Positions 39,001 to 51,781 of a stretch of 64,000 bases of DNA are shown here, in pieces (positions within the stretch are counted from its first letter, which is position 1; the number at the start of each line of letters is the position of its first letter). Source of the stretch: Elysia chlorotica (Eukaryota; Mollusca; Gastropoda; Plakobranchidae); NCBI GenBank assembly GCA_003991915.1, contig RQTK01000894.1, forward strand, positions 81,557-145,556, given 5' to 3'. The notes beneath the pieces were generated by a model that saw only the letters and a list, made by a program, of their open reading frames with translations, ran no database searches and was not told the origin of the DNA. The translations under genes were made by a program, and so were the position numbers.

Positions 39001-39106
39001 AAACAATCTCTTTGCTTAGTTTGTTAAAACTTTAAATATAATTCCTTTTTCAGATCGCATTGGATTCTACCTGGAAATATTATTTTCTCTTCGATATGAG
39101 ACATGA
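18128..39106 (+). CDS. SLC7-family amino-acid transporter light chain (11 coding exons, 495 aa)
   Basis: This is a member of the heterodimeric amino-acid transporter light chains (LAT/b0,+ type), 12-TM plasma-membrane exchangers that pair with an SLC3 heavy chain. Exons: 18128-18638, 19290-19415, 27774-27876, 29416-29460, 29717-29840, 30622-30725, 31027-31123, 36822-36894, 38038-38114, 38483-38657, 39054-39106. All have GT/AG sites, phases match throughout, and the total is 1,488 nt. ATG 18128 is in a Kozak-like GCCATGG context. Cys155 (YTGCEPP) corresponds to the heavy-chain disulphide cysteine. FGFGGW (242-247) matches the TM6 gate, and GRNGHMPRIMTMLH is the conserved TM8-9 loop. Oddly, the TM1 substrate motif G-S-G-I-F reads QTSIF (56-60). 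The substrate cannot be inferred. Confidence 0.92.
19290..19415 (+). CDS. SLC7 gene exon 2
   Basis: Residues 171-212, TM5 (LNCTHMKLITSIQSLLTSCK then the LLALTVIITIGLIF helix). The acceptor is TTTCTAG and the donor CAG|GTAGTG. The next intron is 8.36 kb and holds the assembly gap and several transposons. Confidence 0.92.
19436..19690 (-). mobile_element. tRNA-derived SINE, copy 2, in SLC7 intron 2
   Basis: It has the shared block TATAGGCTATATTGTGGACGG, CCCCAAGACTGACGTC and ACGTGCTGCCACACACAAG, followed by a body and, near 19620-19690, a degraded tRNA-like head on the minus strand. It begins only 20 bp after the exon 2 donor. Confidence 0.78.
19691..20042. other. Intron, no recognised feature
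   Basis: Plain intronic DNA running into (GA)n before the gap. Confidence 0.35.
20043..20561. other. Assembly gap (519 N)
   Basis: The gap is bordered on both sides by (GA)n, so the missing sequence is probably a longer GA microsatellite. It lies inside SLC7 intron 2 and removes no recognised exon. Confidence 0.98.
20562..22131. other. Intron, no recognised gene
   Basis: AT-rich intron 2. A short CTTATCTTAT run lies near 20680-20700. A 30-bp duplication lies at 21572-21631. Confidence 0.4.
21572..21631. repeat. Direct duplication of 30 bp
   Basis: TGTGCAACTAATGCGCTGAT plus ten more bases occur twice in a row (21572-21601, 21602-21631) with no difference. Confidence 0.95.
22132..22242. repeat. 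(GA)n microsatellite
   Basis: About 110 bp of GA with two GT interruptions. Confidence 0.97.
22243..24833. other. Intron, mostly unrecognised
   Basis: It has CT-rich sequence (23310-23400). At 22930-23160 a plus-strand region encodes basic, transposon-like residues with stops (GGSRRRPRRKV), possibly a worn LINE 3' end. It also has an ATGGCGGC motif at 24306. No exon is supported. Confidence 0.35.
24834..24981. repeat. GA-rich and GATA-like microsatellite
   Basis: Irregular GATA/GACA units pass into a pure (GA)n block. Confidence 0.95.
25452..25700 (-). mobile_element. tRNA-derived SINE, copy 3, with tRNA-like head
   Basis: On the minus strand, 25700-25625 reads as a tRNA-like head: CTTGCTCAAGTGATTAAGC (A-box region) and GGTTCGAATCGCAC (B box). 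The body and the diverged common 3' block (ACGTCTGACAGAGC, TATATACACTACATTATGG) follow. It supports a tRNA origin for the whole family. Confidence 0.78.
25701..26040. other. Intron, no recognised feature
   Basis: Unannotated intron 2 sequence between a SINE and a LINE relic. Confidence 0.35.
26041..26300 (+). mobile_element. LINE reverse-transcriptase C-terminal relic
   Basis: The plus strand, with frameshifts, reads CKQLRKVLGIKHPITI, then EARRRVFGPILRQDIRAPVN and MIQYFDIQKRETK. This resembles the C-terminal end of LINE pol proteins (the usual L-R-x-L-G-I and R-x-W-x-G-H-x-L-R segments). It is inactive and sits in SLC7 intron 2. Confidence 0.55.
26448..27345 (-). repeat. Dispersed ~0.9 kb repeat, copy B
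   Basis: This is the inverted counterpart of 2690-3590. On its minus strand it keeps a 69-codon frame (27213-27004) starting MSLGGMASAATPSNSL. Copy A lacks this frame because of indels. No known transposon protein was recognised. Confidence 0.75.
27346..27773. other. Intron 2 end, no recognised feature
   Basis: Sequence between repeat copy B and SLC7 exon 3. Overlapping frames here have no family signature. Confidence 0.35.
27774..27876 (+). CDS. SLC7 gene exon 3
   Basis: Residues 213-247 with NIALALFTGFFGFGG, the unwound TM6 centre that holds substrate in this family. The donor is TG|GTGAGT, phase 2. Confidence 0.9.
27877..29415. other. SLC7 intron 3
   Basis: Largely unrecognised. At 28740-28860 the minus strand has a weak tRNA-like stretch (GCGAGCTAGAGCGGAGCGG, then GGTTCAATC), possibly a strongly diverged SINE. 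Confidence 0.4.
29416..29460 (+). CDS. SLC7 gene exon 4
   Basis: A 45-nt exon encoding QVITILAEEVKDPV, the TM6 exit. It corresponds to the conserved region ending in E-E-x-x-x-P of LAT proteins. Confidence 0.9.
29717..29840 (+). CDS. SLC7 gene exon 5
   Basis: Residues 263-303, TM7 (NIPRGILLSFSVVIVVMM) and the following loop with SDAVAM. The donor is ATG|GTCAGT. Confidence 0.92.
29877..29975 (-). mobile_element. tRNA-derived SINE fragment, copy 4, in SLC7 intron 5
   Basis: Only the common 3' block is left: AAAGTCCAACACCAGCA, AGACTGACATCTGACAATTT and GAGCTGCCATACAG. It starts 36 bp after the exon 5 donor. Confidence 0.65.
29976..30621. other. SLC7 intron 5, rest
   Basis: Nothing recognised besides AT-rich sequence and a pyrimidine tract before exon 6. 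Confidence 0.4.
30622..30725 (+). CDS. SLC7 gene exon 6
   Basis: Residues 304-337, TM8 (PIFPVVISALVSLCSIGTL). The acceptor is TTATTGCAG, phase 0. Confidence 0.9.
31027..31123 (+). CDS. SLC7 gene exon 7
   Basis: Residues 339-370, LLFAAGRNGHMPRIMTMLHT and the start of TM9 (TPWPATWIL). The donor is CTG|GTGAGT. The next intron is 5.7 kb and contains the antisense coding segment at 32320-32900. Confidence 0.92.
31124..32319. other. SLC7 intron 7, first part
   Basis: AT-rich. An accidental frame continues exon 7 past its donor to 31501, but its residues do not fit the transporter, so it is intron. Confidence 0.4.
32320..32900 (-). CDS. Unidentified two-exon coding segment inside SLC7 intron 7 (antisense)
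   Basis: I do not recognise the family. Two minus-strand exons, 32900-32571 and 32497-32320, join across a 73-bp intron (donor AA|GTAAGA, acceptor TTTGCAG) in matching phase. They give 167 codons ending at TGA 32322-32320. The first exon has its own acceptor (TTTTCGTTTCAG), implying at least one upstream exon that I could not find. Protein features: LEQAYRVASDFTNHWLPIQS near the start, a hydrophobic GWLLWTSGSLTMA stretch, then APIVLWLARTK|KQFVMVVTVL across the splice and INEWLQNREL near the end. It looks globular, with conserved-type Trp, His and Cys content. It could be a nested host gene or a spliced transposon gene. Confidence 0.5.
32901..34416. other. SLC7 intron 7, middle
   Basis: No supported feature. 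An upstream exon of the antisense segment may lie here but none was convincing. Confidence 0.35.
34417..34575. repeat. Poly-C then A-rich/(CAA)n low-complexity tract
   Basis: CCCCCCCC passes into A runs separated by C and ends in (CAA)n. Confidence 0.95.
34576..35780. other. SLC7 intron 7, AT-rich
   Basis: Very AT-rich DNA with a C run near 35240-35252; no gene seen. Confidence 0.4.
35781..36002. repeat. Poly-C and (CT)n microsatellites
   Basis: A C run at about 35780-35794, then CT blocks at 35852-35881 and 35927-36002. Confidence 0.95.
36003..36821. other. SLC7 intron 7, end
   Basis: At 36363-36440 the minus strand has a weak tRNA-like stretch (TTTAGTGGTTAAAAGG, GCGGTTCAACTTC), possibly a SINE relic. 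Nothing else was recognised. Confidence 0.35.
36822..36894 (+). CDS. SLC7 gene exon 8
   Basis: Residues 371-394, GVAATCMLATGSVVSLVASV, TM9/TM10 junction. The alignment with the family has no missing block here, so no exon is lacking. Confidence 0.85.
36895..38037. other. SLC7 intron 8
   Basis: AT-rich with short GTTGTTGTT and GGTGGTGATGGTG runs near 37590-37760. No exon. Confidence 0.4.
38038..38114 (+). CDS. SLC7 gene exon 9
   Basis: Residues 395-420, TM10 ending FLRWKQPNKHRPLT. A second acceptor 33 bp upstream (ATTGCAG, exon start 38005) would keep the same reading-frame length but shift out of the family frame, so I chose 38038. Confidence 0.85.
38483..38657 (+). CDS. SLC7 gene exon 10
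   Basis: Residues 421-478, TM11 (IPLVVTVLMVIILCVSIY) and TM12 (LIFNLLIISMGLPIYTLFF), then a basic KCKAVKKR stop-transfer. The donor is ATGG|GTAAGT. Confidence 0.92.
38658..39053. other. SLC7 intron 10
   Basis: Plain AT-rich intron. Confidence 0.4.
39054..39106 (+). CDS. SLC7 gene exon 11 (stop)
   Basis: Residues 479-495, DRIGFYLEILFSLRYET then TGA at 39104-39106. The C-terminal helix resembles the short amphipathic cytosolic tail of LAT proteins. Confidence 0.88.
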
Positions 39107-42100
39107 AAAACTTTGTTATGTCAAGAAGACCAGAGTCGTTTCGGACAATCAACCGTTATTTCGACTGCCTAAGGAATATTTGTATTTTGTATTGCTCCTT
39201 GTCTACTGCATGTGAAAAATAATGAACATTAGGTAATTAAATTATGAAATCAACAAATATTCAACATAATTATATTCAGGTTGTTTTCTAAGTTGTTCTT
39301 AAAAAAATTAATACATGTTTTTGTTGAGGAAAAAAAGCAGTTAATTAATGATTTCAGCAACATCTTTAGCAATGATAAAGTATGTGTTACTAGTTGATTA
39401 CTTATAAATATAGTAAAATGTATATACTACATAGTGCTATGCTTTGTTAGATTAGATTGTGCAGATTTGACTCTAGTTTATCATATTTATGGAGTGATGA
39501 TGCAGCTGCAAAGTATTTTTTGTATTGCTGTAAATTATTTTTTTTCTTGCTTCTGGTATCCTCCAACAAATTAATGGTAATTTTCTTTATAATATATATG
39601 TAGATAATTAAAATTCAATAGTGACATGGACAACTGTGGTTGAAATCAGTAATTTTGTACTCCTCCTTCACGTAGATTCAAGCTTTTGCATGCACAATAT
39701 ATTCAATGAGGTAAACATTTAAGCCTTTAGTTAAGATTAACATTTTAGTCATATTTATCCAATAGATCTAATGTTTACTACATACATTGTATATCTTATT
39801 TGTTACTATTCATAATGCATTAATTTTATGATTATAATATACTATAATATTGTGACCAGTATGGAATGATTATAATTATTATAGCCATAGTTATTAAGGA
39901 TAAACAAAATTGTATTTGTCGTAAATTGTCTAACAATATGCTTTTTATGTGCAGCCAAGTTAAATTACTTTCATCTAATCGATAATTGACAACTGAACTT
40001 GGTTATTTTTATGGTTGAAAAATAACAATAATTTTTTCTGAGCGGAATATAATTCTTTACAAGATGGTCAGTGATGGATGCACAGTTTATGTCTCAAATT
40101 CCTATGAAACCTTTAATATTTGGCACTTGCTCCAGTGCAATTCTAATGGTTTTATTGATATGGATTGTAAGCTTTGCTATAATTAAGGTACAAAACTACT
40201 TAAACTGATGAATTATTGCATGAGTGCTCAAAGAGTGGTTAAGGGGAGGGGGTATAATTTCTCTTAACATGAACAAAAAAATGTAGTAGACTAAACTATT
40301 CTCCATGAGTTTGTTTGAATTTAAAATCAGGTCGAACAAGATGATGAGGCAATCAAAATAATTTCTATCGTCATATAGTAAATGAAGGCAATGCTTGACC
40401 TTCAGACCAACAAGTCAATCACCAAGCACCAGTTTGTGTTGCTGACATTGGGAATAGGAGCAGGAAACATTTTAACATTTTTTTCAGAGTCTGTGTGTAT
40501 GTGTGTGCACAAAGTTTTGAATCTCTTTCTAGCTGAATAATAATGGGGGACTTTATAAGTTTTATAATAGTGTAACAATGAAAACATTTCCTACTAAATG
40601 TTGGTTTTACAGTTGATATTTTTTTCTGCTTGGATTTTGTACCCAATTTTATTGATTTTACACTCCAAATATATTATGTCCACTAAGTTTGTTTTTATTT
40701 CTATATATGTTTTGTGTTATTGCCTTCAACATTAGGTGCTAACAAATTATTTTTTATAGAAGCAAGTACAGTAGTCATTTTTATATTTTATTGGGCGCTA
40801 TACAGTACATGATCCCTCTCAATTTATCCTTCTTATGGTTAAATCCAGGAGAGAGTGATTTCTCAGCATTTTAAAATTTTTTACAGGCTCTTGCTCAATG
40901 TTACTTACATTGGTTGAAAGAATAGAAAATGAGGAGATGTATGAATCTATAACAAACAGACAGAAGATATTTGCTCGTCATGTTAAAGATGATTTCAGTC
41001 TTTAAGAATACATCAGAGTGGTTTGAAAATTGTGCAATGCAATGGTATTTAAAATCATAAATAAAGGCAATTTTACAGTTTAAAATGTATGTATTGTCAT
41101 ATGAAGTAGCAATTTAGAAGTTACTTTTACAGCCTTAAAACTTCTTAAACATTCCTAGCGGACAATGTTGTTTGGAATTCCATGTCATTTAAAAAAAGTG
41201 TACATGTATGTGCAAAATGCATTAAATTGTAGAACAGGATGAATTAAATATTTATTTACCTAATGCCTTTAATAGCATGAAACATTGTTTACATTTTGTT
41301 TTATGAATGTTTCTTTCCTCGATTTTTGTGTTCTAGTTTAGATTTGAAGTAATGCAGCTTTCATTGCTAAAACCCATTTTTTATTGTATGATAATTGTGA
41401 TTTGACCCAGTTTTCAAACTAGTGTGTTAATATTTTTGTCTGTTTTTTAAATGATGTTTCAAAGGGCCTCGAAGTTGCCTATTATTTTATTGTGCGCATT
41501 AGATAAATCATCTACTGTTCTTTCAGTTTCCTAATTTCAAACATATTTACCCAACAGGACAAATCCACTAAAAAAAAAAAAAAATTCTGTCCATTTACAT
41601 TTTTTCTACCTTTTCTAACTTTTATGAAAGGTAAATGCAAAATGTACATAATTTTCAAATAAAAAGTTAGAGCCATTTCAAATTTGTAATCATTGTCACA
41701 AGTTCCTTGAAATATTATTTTTTGTACTCCTGATGATTTTTAAAAAAATTTATTAACAATGATTTAAATTAAATTGTTGTCCCCCAAATCCATGGTTATT
41801 ATCTTTGCATTAGAAAAACATTTGTACTAGTGGTAACTGTCAACATCATTACCTATTATATTCTTTTACATGGACTTATAAGGATCGATCTGTCTCAGTT
41901 ATGTTTCCAAAATTTCAGTGACTTAACTTGTGTCACTACAAAACTAAATCAAATTCAGTAATATTATTATATCAGTTTTCTAAAATTAATACATGTTTCC
42001 AAAACATATGTTTACAATATCCAGAAAATAAAGAAGCTTTTAAATTGTCAAAAACTTATGGAATAAAAGAGATGAGTATTTGTGAAGAATTCAATGTAAT

Positions 42101-42418
42101 GAAGAAAAATCTTTGAATAAAGGAATTTAATTGGAGAATGTATAATTTATAGCTGATTACATCAATCATGAATACACACCACGGCAAAACTTGTCATTTG
42201 TTACCTTCTTTCTTTAAAAAGTAATTCATTACATGATCATATATGAAGCCTTGAAGTCATAAGTATCAGTAGTGAAGCAACCTTGTTATGGATTTAAACA
42301 CTGCAAGAAACATTGGAGCAAGTATGTTTAGTTTGCGGTTTGAAATATGAGATAATGTCTTATCAGTCGTGCATTGAACGAATCTTGTTAAAATATTTCT
42401 ACACATAGATATTTTTGG
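39107..42418 (+). other. 3' UTR / 3' flank of the SLC7 gene
   Basis: No AATAAA occurs for nearly 2 kb after the stop. The first good signals are at 41060-41065 and 41658-41663, so a long 3' UTR is possible. No gene was recognised. Confidence 0.35.
41060..41065 (+). terminator. Candidate polyadenylation signal
   Basis: AATAAA, 1.95 kb after the SLC7 stop. It is a candidate end of that transcript, with no other support. Confidence 0.25.
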
Positions 42419-42601
42419 TTAACTCAACGGAGTCATAGTACTTTGCCAACAACGCTCATGATATTGCACTATTTTACAATAAATAAGGGTTTTTTTCCTC
42501 CAAAATTCATATCCTTTGAAGCAATAAAAAAAAGTAAATAAGAGTAAATAAAATGTTTATTCCACTGCTTACACATAGATGAAGTGACTCCGTTGAGTTA
42601 A
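42419..42601. mobile_element. Small TTAA-flanked inverted-repeat element (MITE)
   Basis: A 175-bp AT-rich segment is bounded by perfect 13-bp inverted repeats (CTCAACGGAGTCA at 42423-42435 and its complement at 42585-42597). Directly outside each is TTAA, the target duplication of piggyBac-type transposons. It has no coding capacity. The assignment to piggyBac rests on TTAA only. Confidence 0.6.
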
Positions 42602-43934
42602 ATAAATTGGTGCATACAATGATACATGAATTTAGTCCAAGGTATGATAATATTAAATAGATGGTTCCAACTAAAAATATACACTGAAAATAATGCTTTC
42701 ATAAAAAAGACATGAATTTGGTAAAGAGGTCTTTGAGAACAGGTTCAAAACATGATGATCTTAGTTCCATAACATGTCTTTCTTTTAGATAACTCATCCT
42801 TTTTCAGGCTTAGCTAAAACATTATGCAGGTTTATGGTTGCTTAGGTGTGTATGGCGAGATGTGCATGAAGAAACATGATCCTTAATGAATAGTATAAAA
42901 TAACTATTGCATTACAGAAGCAGGTAATGTTTTTTTGCCAAGCCACCTATACTCTATTTCCGGAGACTTCATGATAAAGGAAGTACAACATGAACAAGAT
43001 GCATGAGAAACAAAACTGGAATGTAACAATTTACTTTAAGATACATGGAATGTATTTTCTCAACATACAGCAACAAATATTGCAACATTTGATCTCCACT
43101 GTAATATTATGTTAACACACTGTAAATTTTCAGAAAAGAAAACAAATCACAGCCTTTAGGAATGTATTAAATAAAACATGCAATTCAATGAATAAAAAAC
43201 AAATAATAACATTGGAAGATCTTGTTGACATAGACATTATTTTATACATAAAGCAAATGTTTCTACCTAACTAAAGGTTTTGGAAACAAAGGGTCATGTG
43301 TATTTTCTGTTGCATAATCCTCTGATCAAGGCAACCTGAATCCCAAGGATTTTTCAATGGGGAGAGAACACCGTACAGTGCTAACAGTGTGAGAAGACAA
43401 CTGTTTACAAATATTTGGACAGATCTGACATAGTTCATTTTTTATGGCTTTCAAGAGTTTCTTTTATAGTGAGTAAATATGAATTAAGAATAAAGGCACG
43501 GTTAAACACAATATTTGAACTAAAGTCTAAATGTATTGAATTTTATATAATATTAAAGAAAACAGCAATAGATTAAAAAAGAAAATGATTGAAAAAACAC
43601 AATTTGTTTTTAACCAATTAAAAAAAGCGTGTAAATATTACAGTTGCAAACTGTAAATAAAATACTATAACTTTATTTTTTCATCTGGCAATCGAAATGA
43701 GTGAAATGTTTGTTATACTCTTAGTAGTTTTAAGTAGTGACGTACAAAAAAGCAGATTTTACGTTTTGTTATCAATTTCTGCAGTTACACTGGCTGACAT
43801 GTACAACGCACACGAGCACCTGTCAAGCCAGTCATTGATTGCTTGGCTGTTGTGGCCTGTTGCTTGAAACTAAAATGCGGGATTTGGGGGGAAATGCTAT
43901 GCTGTGCTATACAAAATAATATTGGGTCTTACAC
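42602..43934. other. Intergenic, no recognised feature
   Basis: AT-rich sequence between the 3' ends of two convergent genes. Confidence 0.4.
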
Positions 43935-44218
43935 GTTTAGTTTCAGCCTCTTGATTCCTGGTGGAACATAGGACTGCAGCAAATCTCCTCCACCGAACTT
44001 GGTTCTGGCTGGTCACCTTCAGCTCGACCAGCGCCTTTTATCTCGGCACCGGTGCTTTGCCGCCAAATTTGCTTCAGACGTCCGACTTTGCGTTTACCAA
44101 CGGGGTACCACTCCAGGGCTTGCCTTGTGATGTTGGTTACAGGCTTTCAAAGCATGTGGCCTATCCAGCCCCATTTGCGCTTTCTGATTTCCGTTTGGGT
44201 CATCCAAATATATAGGAA
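43935..44218 (-). mobile_element. LINE 3' end relic
   Basis: Minus strand with frameshifts: IRKRKWGWIGHML, QALEWYPVGKRKVGRLKQIW and a tail near VEEICCSPMFHQESRG. This is the conserved C-terminus of a LINE pol protein. The same family occurs on the plus strand at 55160-55620. Confidence 0.75.
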
Positions 44219-44659
44219 ATGTTTTCTTTCTTTAGTTCAAGGTATTTTGTTTAAGCATGCATATTTTTTTTAGAGAATAATGAGACTTCACCTTGAATTT
44301 GTGAGTCAGCCCTGTTTTATCCTTTTTTAAAAGTCATAACTCTTTTTTGCTTTTTTTAAAGTCATACCTCTTGTCAAAATATCATTATACTTCATTTCCA
44401 TTTTTCTGTATGCTTTCTTCTCCTCACTTACTTAGAATGTCTCCATGTTAGATGAAAGCGAAATAACTGGTCTGCCCATCAAAAATTACATTAATACTAC
44501 ATTTAAACAATACATTTATTACTGTTATTTCCCTATACTAAAAAATATTACCTATAGAATTAAAATAAGGCATTTATTATTTTTCCATATTTTGCCATTT
44601 GATCTGTTATTGATGAGAAAATGTATGTTTGCATCAATTTTTAAAAAATCAATTCTGAA
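44219..44659. other. 3' flank of the CAP-Gly gene
   Basis: AT-rich; it contains minus-strand AATAAA signals at 44573-44578 and 44515-44520, 82-145 bp after the stop. Confidence 0.45.
44573..44578 (-). terminator. Polyadenylation signal of the CAP-Gly gene
   Basis: Minus-strand AATAAA 82 bp downstream of the TAA; a second copy is at 44515-44520. Confidence 0.45.
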
Positions 44660-48890
<4,231 letters not shown>

Positions 48891-50654
48891 CTTAAAGTTG
48901 TAGTTATAACAACATCTCCCCCTGTGGCGCACACATAAATCAGAATCAAATCCAAACCAACATTTATTTTTAATCAAAACCATGTTTATCTTACAGAAGA
49001 GGTCAAGAGGAGAGTTAAGGTCCCCACCAAGTGCATGGATGAGAACGTCTGTGGTGGATCGGAAGGAAATCTGATACTACCGCGTGCACAGTAGATCTGT
49101 TTTTAGCGGCCCAGCAAAACAGGCAAGCTACTTTTAGTTCCCCGGATAACAAGATAATGATTCAGTTCCTGTGCGATCTCACGTCATTGAGAGCTAATGT
49201 AGTTCCTGATACTGAAGTTCATGTCACATTTATCATACAATGTTCGCCTTTTTTCCACTGCCTTATTGAAATTTTCAGAATCAATGATGTAACCAAGGGG
49301 TCCTGCATTCAAACACTGTATTAAAGTTGTTTGTTCAAAGAGTAGGATCAGTGTGACGATAAAAAGATTGAGTCACTGGTTATCCCTTTTGTTGGTGTTG
49401 TCTGTGTTATGTTTGTACCCATATGCAGGATCAAGCTAAACCGGTCTTGAACAGTACAGTGAAGCAAAAGGTGATAAATTCTCGGGGGGAAAGTGAAAAC
49501 TGATACTTCTAGGTCATGCTGGTGGAGAAATGGGGACAAGTTTCTGTTGTAGCCAGCGTGGTTAAGAAAAAAAAATTCATCAAACTTGCAAATCAGAACG
49601 TTGACATAATGTATTCGTATTTTTTTAAATGTACTTTTCGATGGTAATTCCAAATATGCTATTTATTATAAAAATTGGATGAAAAAAAATGTGCCTATAA
49701 AACCTCCCCACCAGGAATCAAACTTAGCGTTTAACCTCCTGCCATGCAATTTTTTTAACGTCTGCTGGCGTCTGTTACGGATGAATACTGGTCGGATTCA
49801 CTTGGTGCGCGCTAACGGTTTCTATTGTGAATTAGCTAGAACTGGACGGACTGGTGGATGCACTCGATGGGGGCTTTTATGAGTTTCAGTCTCACCAAAC
49901 TTGGTGGTTTCTTTACACCTCCGTATAAACGTGGTTCTGGGCTCCATATACTAAGAGTTTAGGAAGGTTTAAAAAAAAGAAAATAAAAAATTATGTTTAG
50001 GTACTCTTACTTTTATTAGAGCTTCAATTTATTTTATGGTTTTTGCCTCGATAAAACATTCCTACAATAAAAAAATAACCCAGATACCGTTTTTTTTTAA
50101 TTTTTATTAACATGTTATTGCGATATAACATAATTATCATAGGATGAATGGAAGTTTGCTTAAAATAGGTAGATCTACCTCCATAACATTTTTAACAAAA
50201 TGATTCGATTTTGTACTCATTTGTGGCCAGGCTTCCATTTTACAAATGGATATAGTGAAAAAATATAATATCTATATATATAAATATAATTATAGGCCTG
50301 TATATTTTAGTGAAGTAGAGGGGTTCTTCGCAAAAGGCTCAAAGTTGGCTCAATCAATAATTATGAAATTTTCACAGAAGCTACATTTTACTAAATACTA
50401 GGTTTATCTGATCCTTTTTTATTAATTTATTTTTTCATAAATTTATTAGGCCTATAATTAGAAATAAAATAGTTAGCTTTTGGATTTCCAGGTCGTCTTT
50501 TACAATTACTAGATCTAGGCTTGATTAGATCTATTAGTTGTCCATCGTCAAGTCCCAAGATTTTGGGAAGTCAAAGCATCATAGACAACCGAATGTTCTA
50601 ATGGCATTGCTACCAGTTCCTCAGTTTCACGCACTGCCTCTACCGCTGGTCTTT
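48891..50654. other. No recognised feature
   Basis: It may hold missing 5' exons or introns of the CAP-Gly gene. A minus-strand tRNA-like stretch at 49700-49745 (GGTTAAACGC, GTTTGATTCCTGGTGGGG) may be a SINE relic. Confidence 0.35.
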
Positions 50655-50760
50655 AGCAATCTATCTAGATCTAGAATCTAGGCTTACGTGAGCAATCTAT
50701 CCAGATCTAAAATCTTGGCATACTTGAGCAATCTATCTGGATCTACAATCTAGGCTTTAC
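50655..50760. repeat. Three 36-bp tandem repeats
   Basis: The units begin AGCAATCTATC at 50655, 50691 and 50727, each containing an (A)GATCTA core. They differ at a handful of sites; the third is 34 bp. Confidence 0.9.
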
Positions 50761-51588
50761 TAATGAAAAAGGTTTTATAGATCTAGATTCTAAGTGGACC
50801 CTGCTTACTGTTCTGTGGCTCAAACTTTATGAAGTGGAGCCCTTGCTTTCACTGTTCGAACAACACCAACAGGGGCATTGTACTGAGGCTCAAGCATAAT
50901 TATTCTCTTAAATGTCTGCAGATGTACTATATTTTTTACAAGGCTTTAACTATGTTCTGCTCCACATTTAAGAGTTCCAAATAGAACGAAACATAATCTC
51001 TTGAATGTATCTGAGGATGAACCTCTTTTGGACAAGGTGCTCACCATATTTTGCTTGGATGAACTACTCTCTTGCTGATGGAAGTCAGTATTCAACATTT
51101 TATTTTTCAATGACTATACAGTGAAAACCCTTTTCAGTCTTTCCCTCTGAACAATCTATTATAAATACACAAATTTCACCGAGGCCTATACCATATAGAT
51201 CTACCCCCCCCCCCCTCTAAAAAAAAACAGGACTTTAAAACTTAAATAAACCTAAAACCTAAAATCAAAAGTTTCTTTTTAAAAAAGAATTGGCTCCCAA
51301 TCTTTTCCACTGTATTCAACCTGTTAGTATGAACGGATAACCCAGCTTGTCGTACTTTCTTACTTATTAAACATGACTTACAAGTTACATTATTAATTTG
51401 TGTTTGGCACATGTGTACCCAAAAACAGAGAAAGAACACTTAAAAAGAGTCTACATGCATTTCTGTTGGCGCGAACATATTAATTCACAATTTATCCTTA
51501 GATCCAGATTCTGTATCCGCCAATATTAATTATAACCATTCTCCTTACTAGACAAACCTGATCTAATGCCGGATTCCAAACGAGCGTC
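50761..51588. other. No recognised feature
   Basis: AT-rich; C run at about 51205-51215. Confidence 0.4.
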
Positions 51589-51781
51589 ATGATTGCGAAT
51601 TCACGAGATTTTCTGGTTAGATCTATTTGTATGGCTTTGTACAGATGTTTGGTTGCTCAAGGATTTAAGAATAAGCTTATACATTCATTTTGCATTTGTA
51701 TTGCTGCATCGTCGCAAAGATTAGATCACACTAATGTGTGCAATGCGATTTGCAAAATTCGCTTGAGCAGCTCGAGCTCGG
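51589..51781 (+). CDS. Weak candidate first exon
   Basis: ATG 51589 opens 64 codons (MIANSRDFLVRSICMALYRC...) ending with TCGG|GTAAGC. GC is higher than in the flanks. It joins in phase with the candidate exon at 53343-53385. No family is recognisable, and chance is quite possible. Confidence 0.2.
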
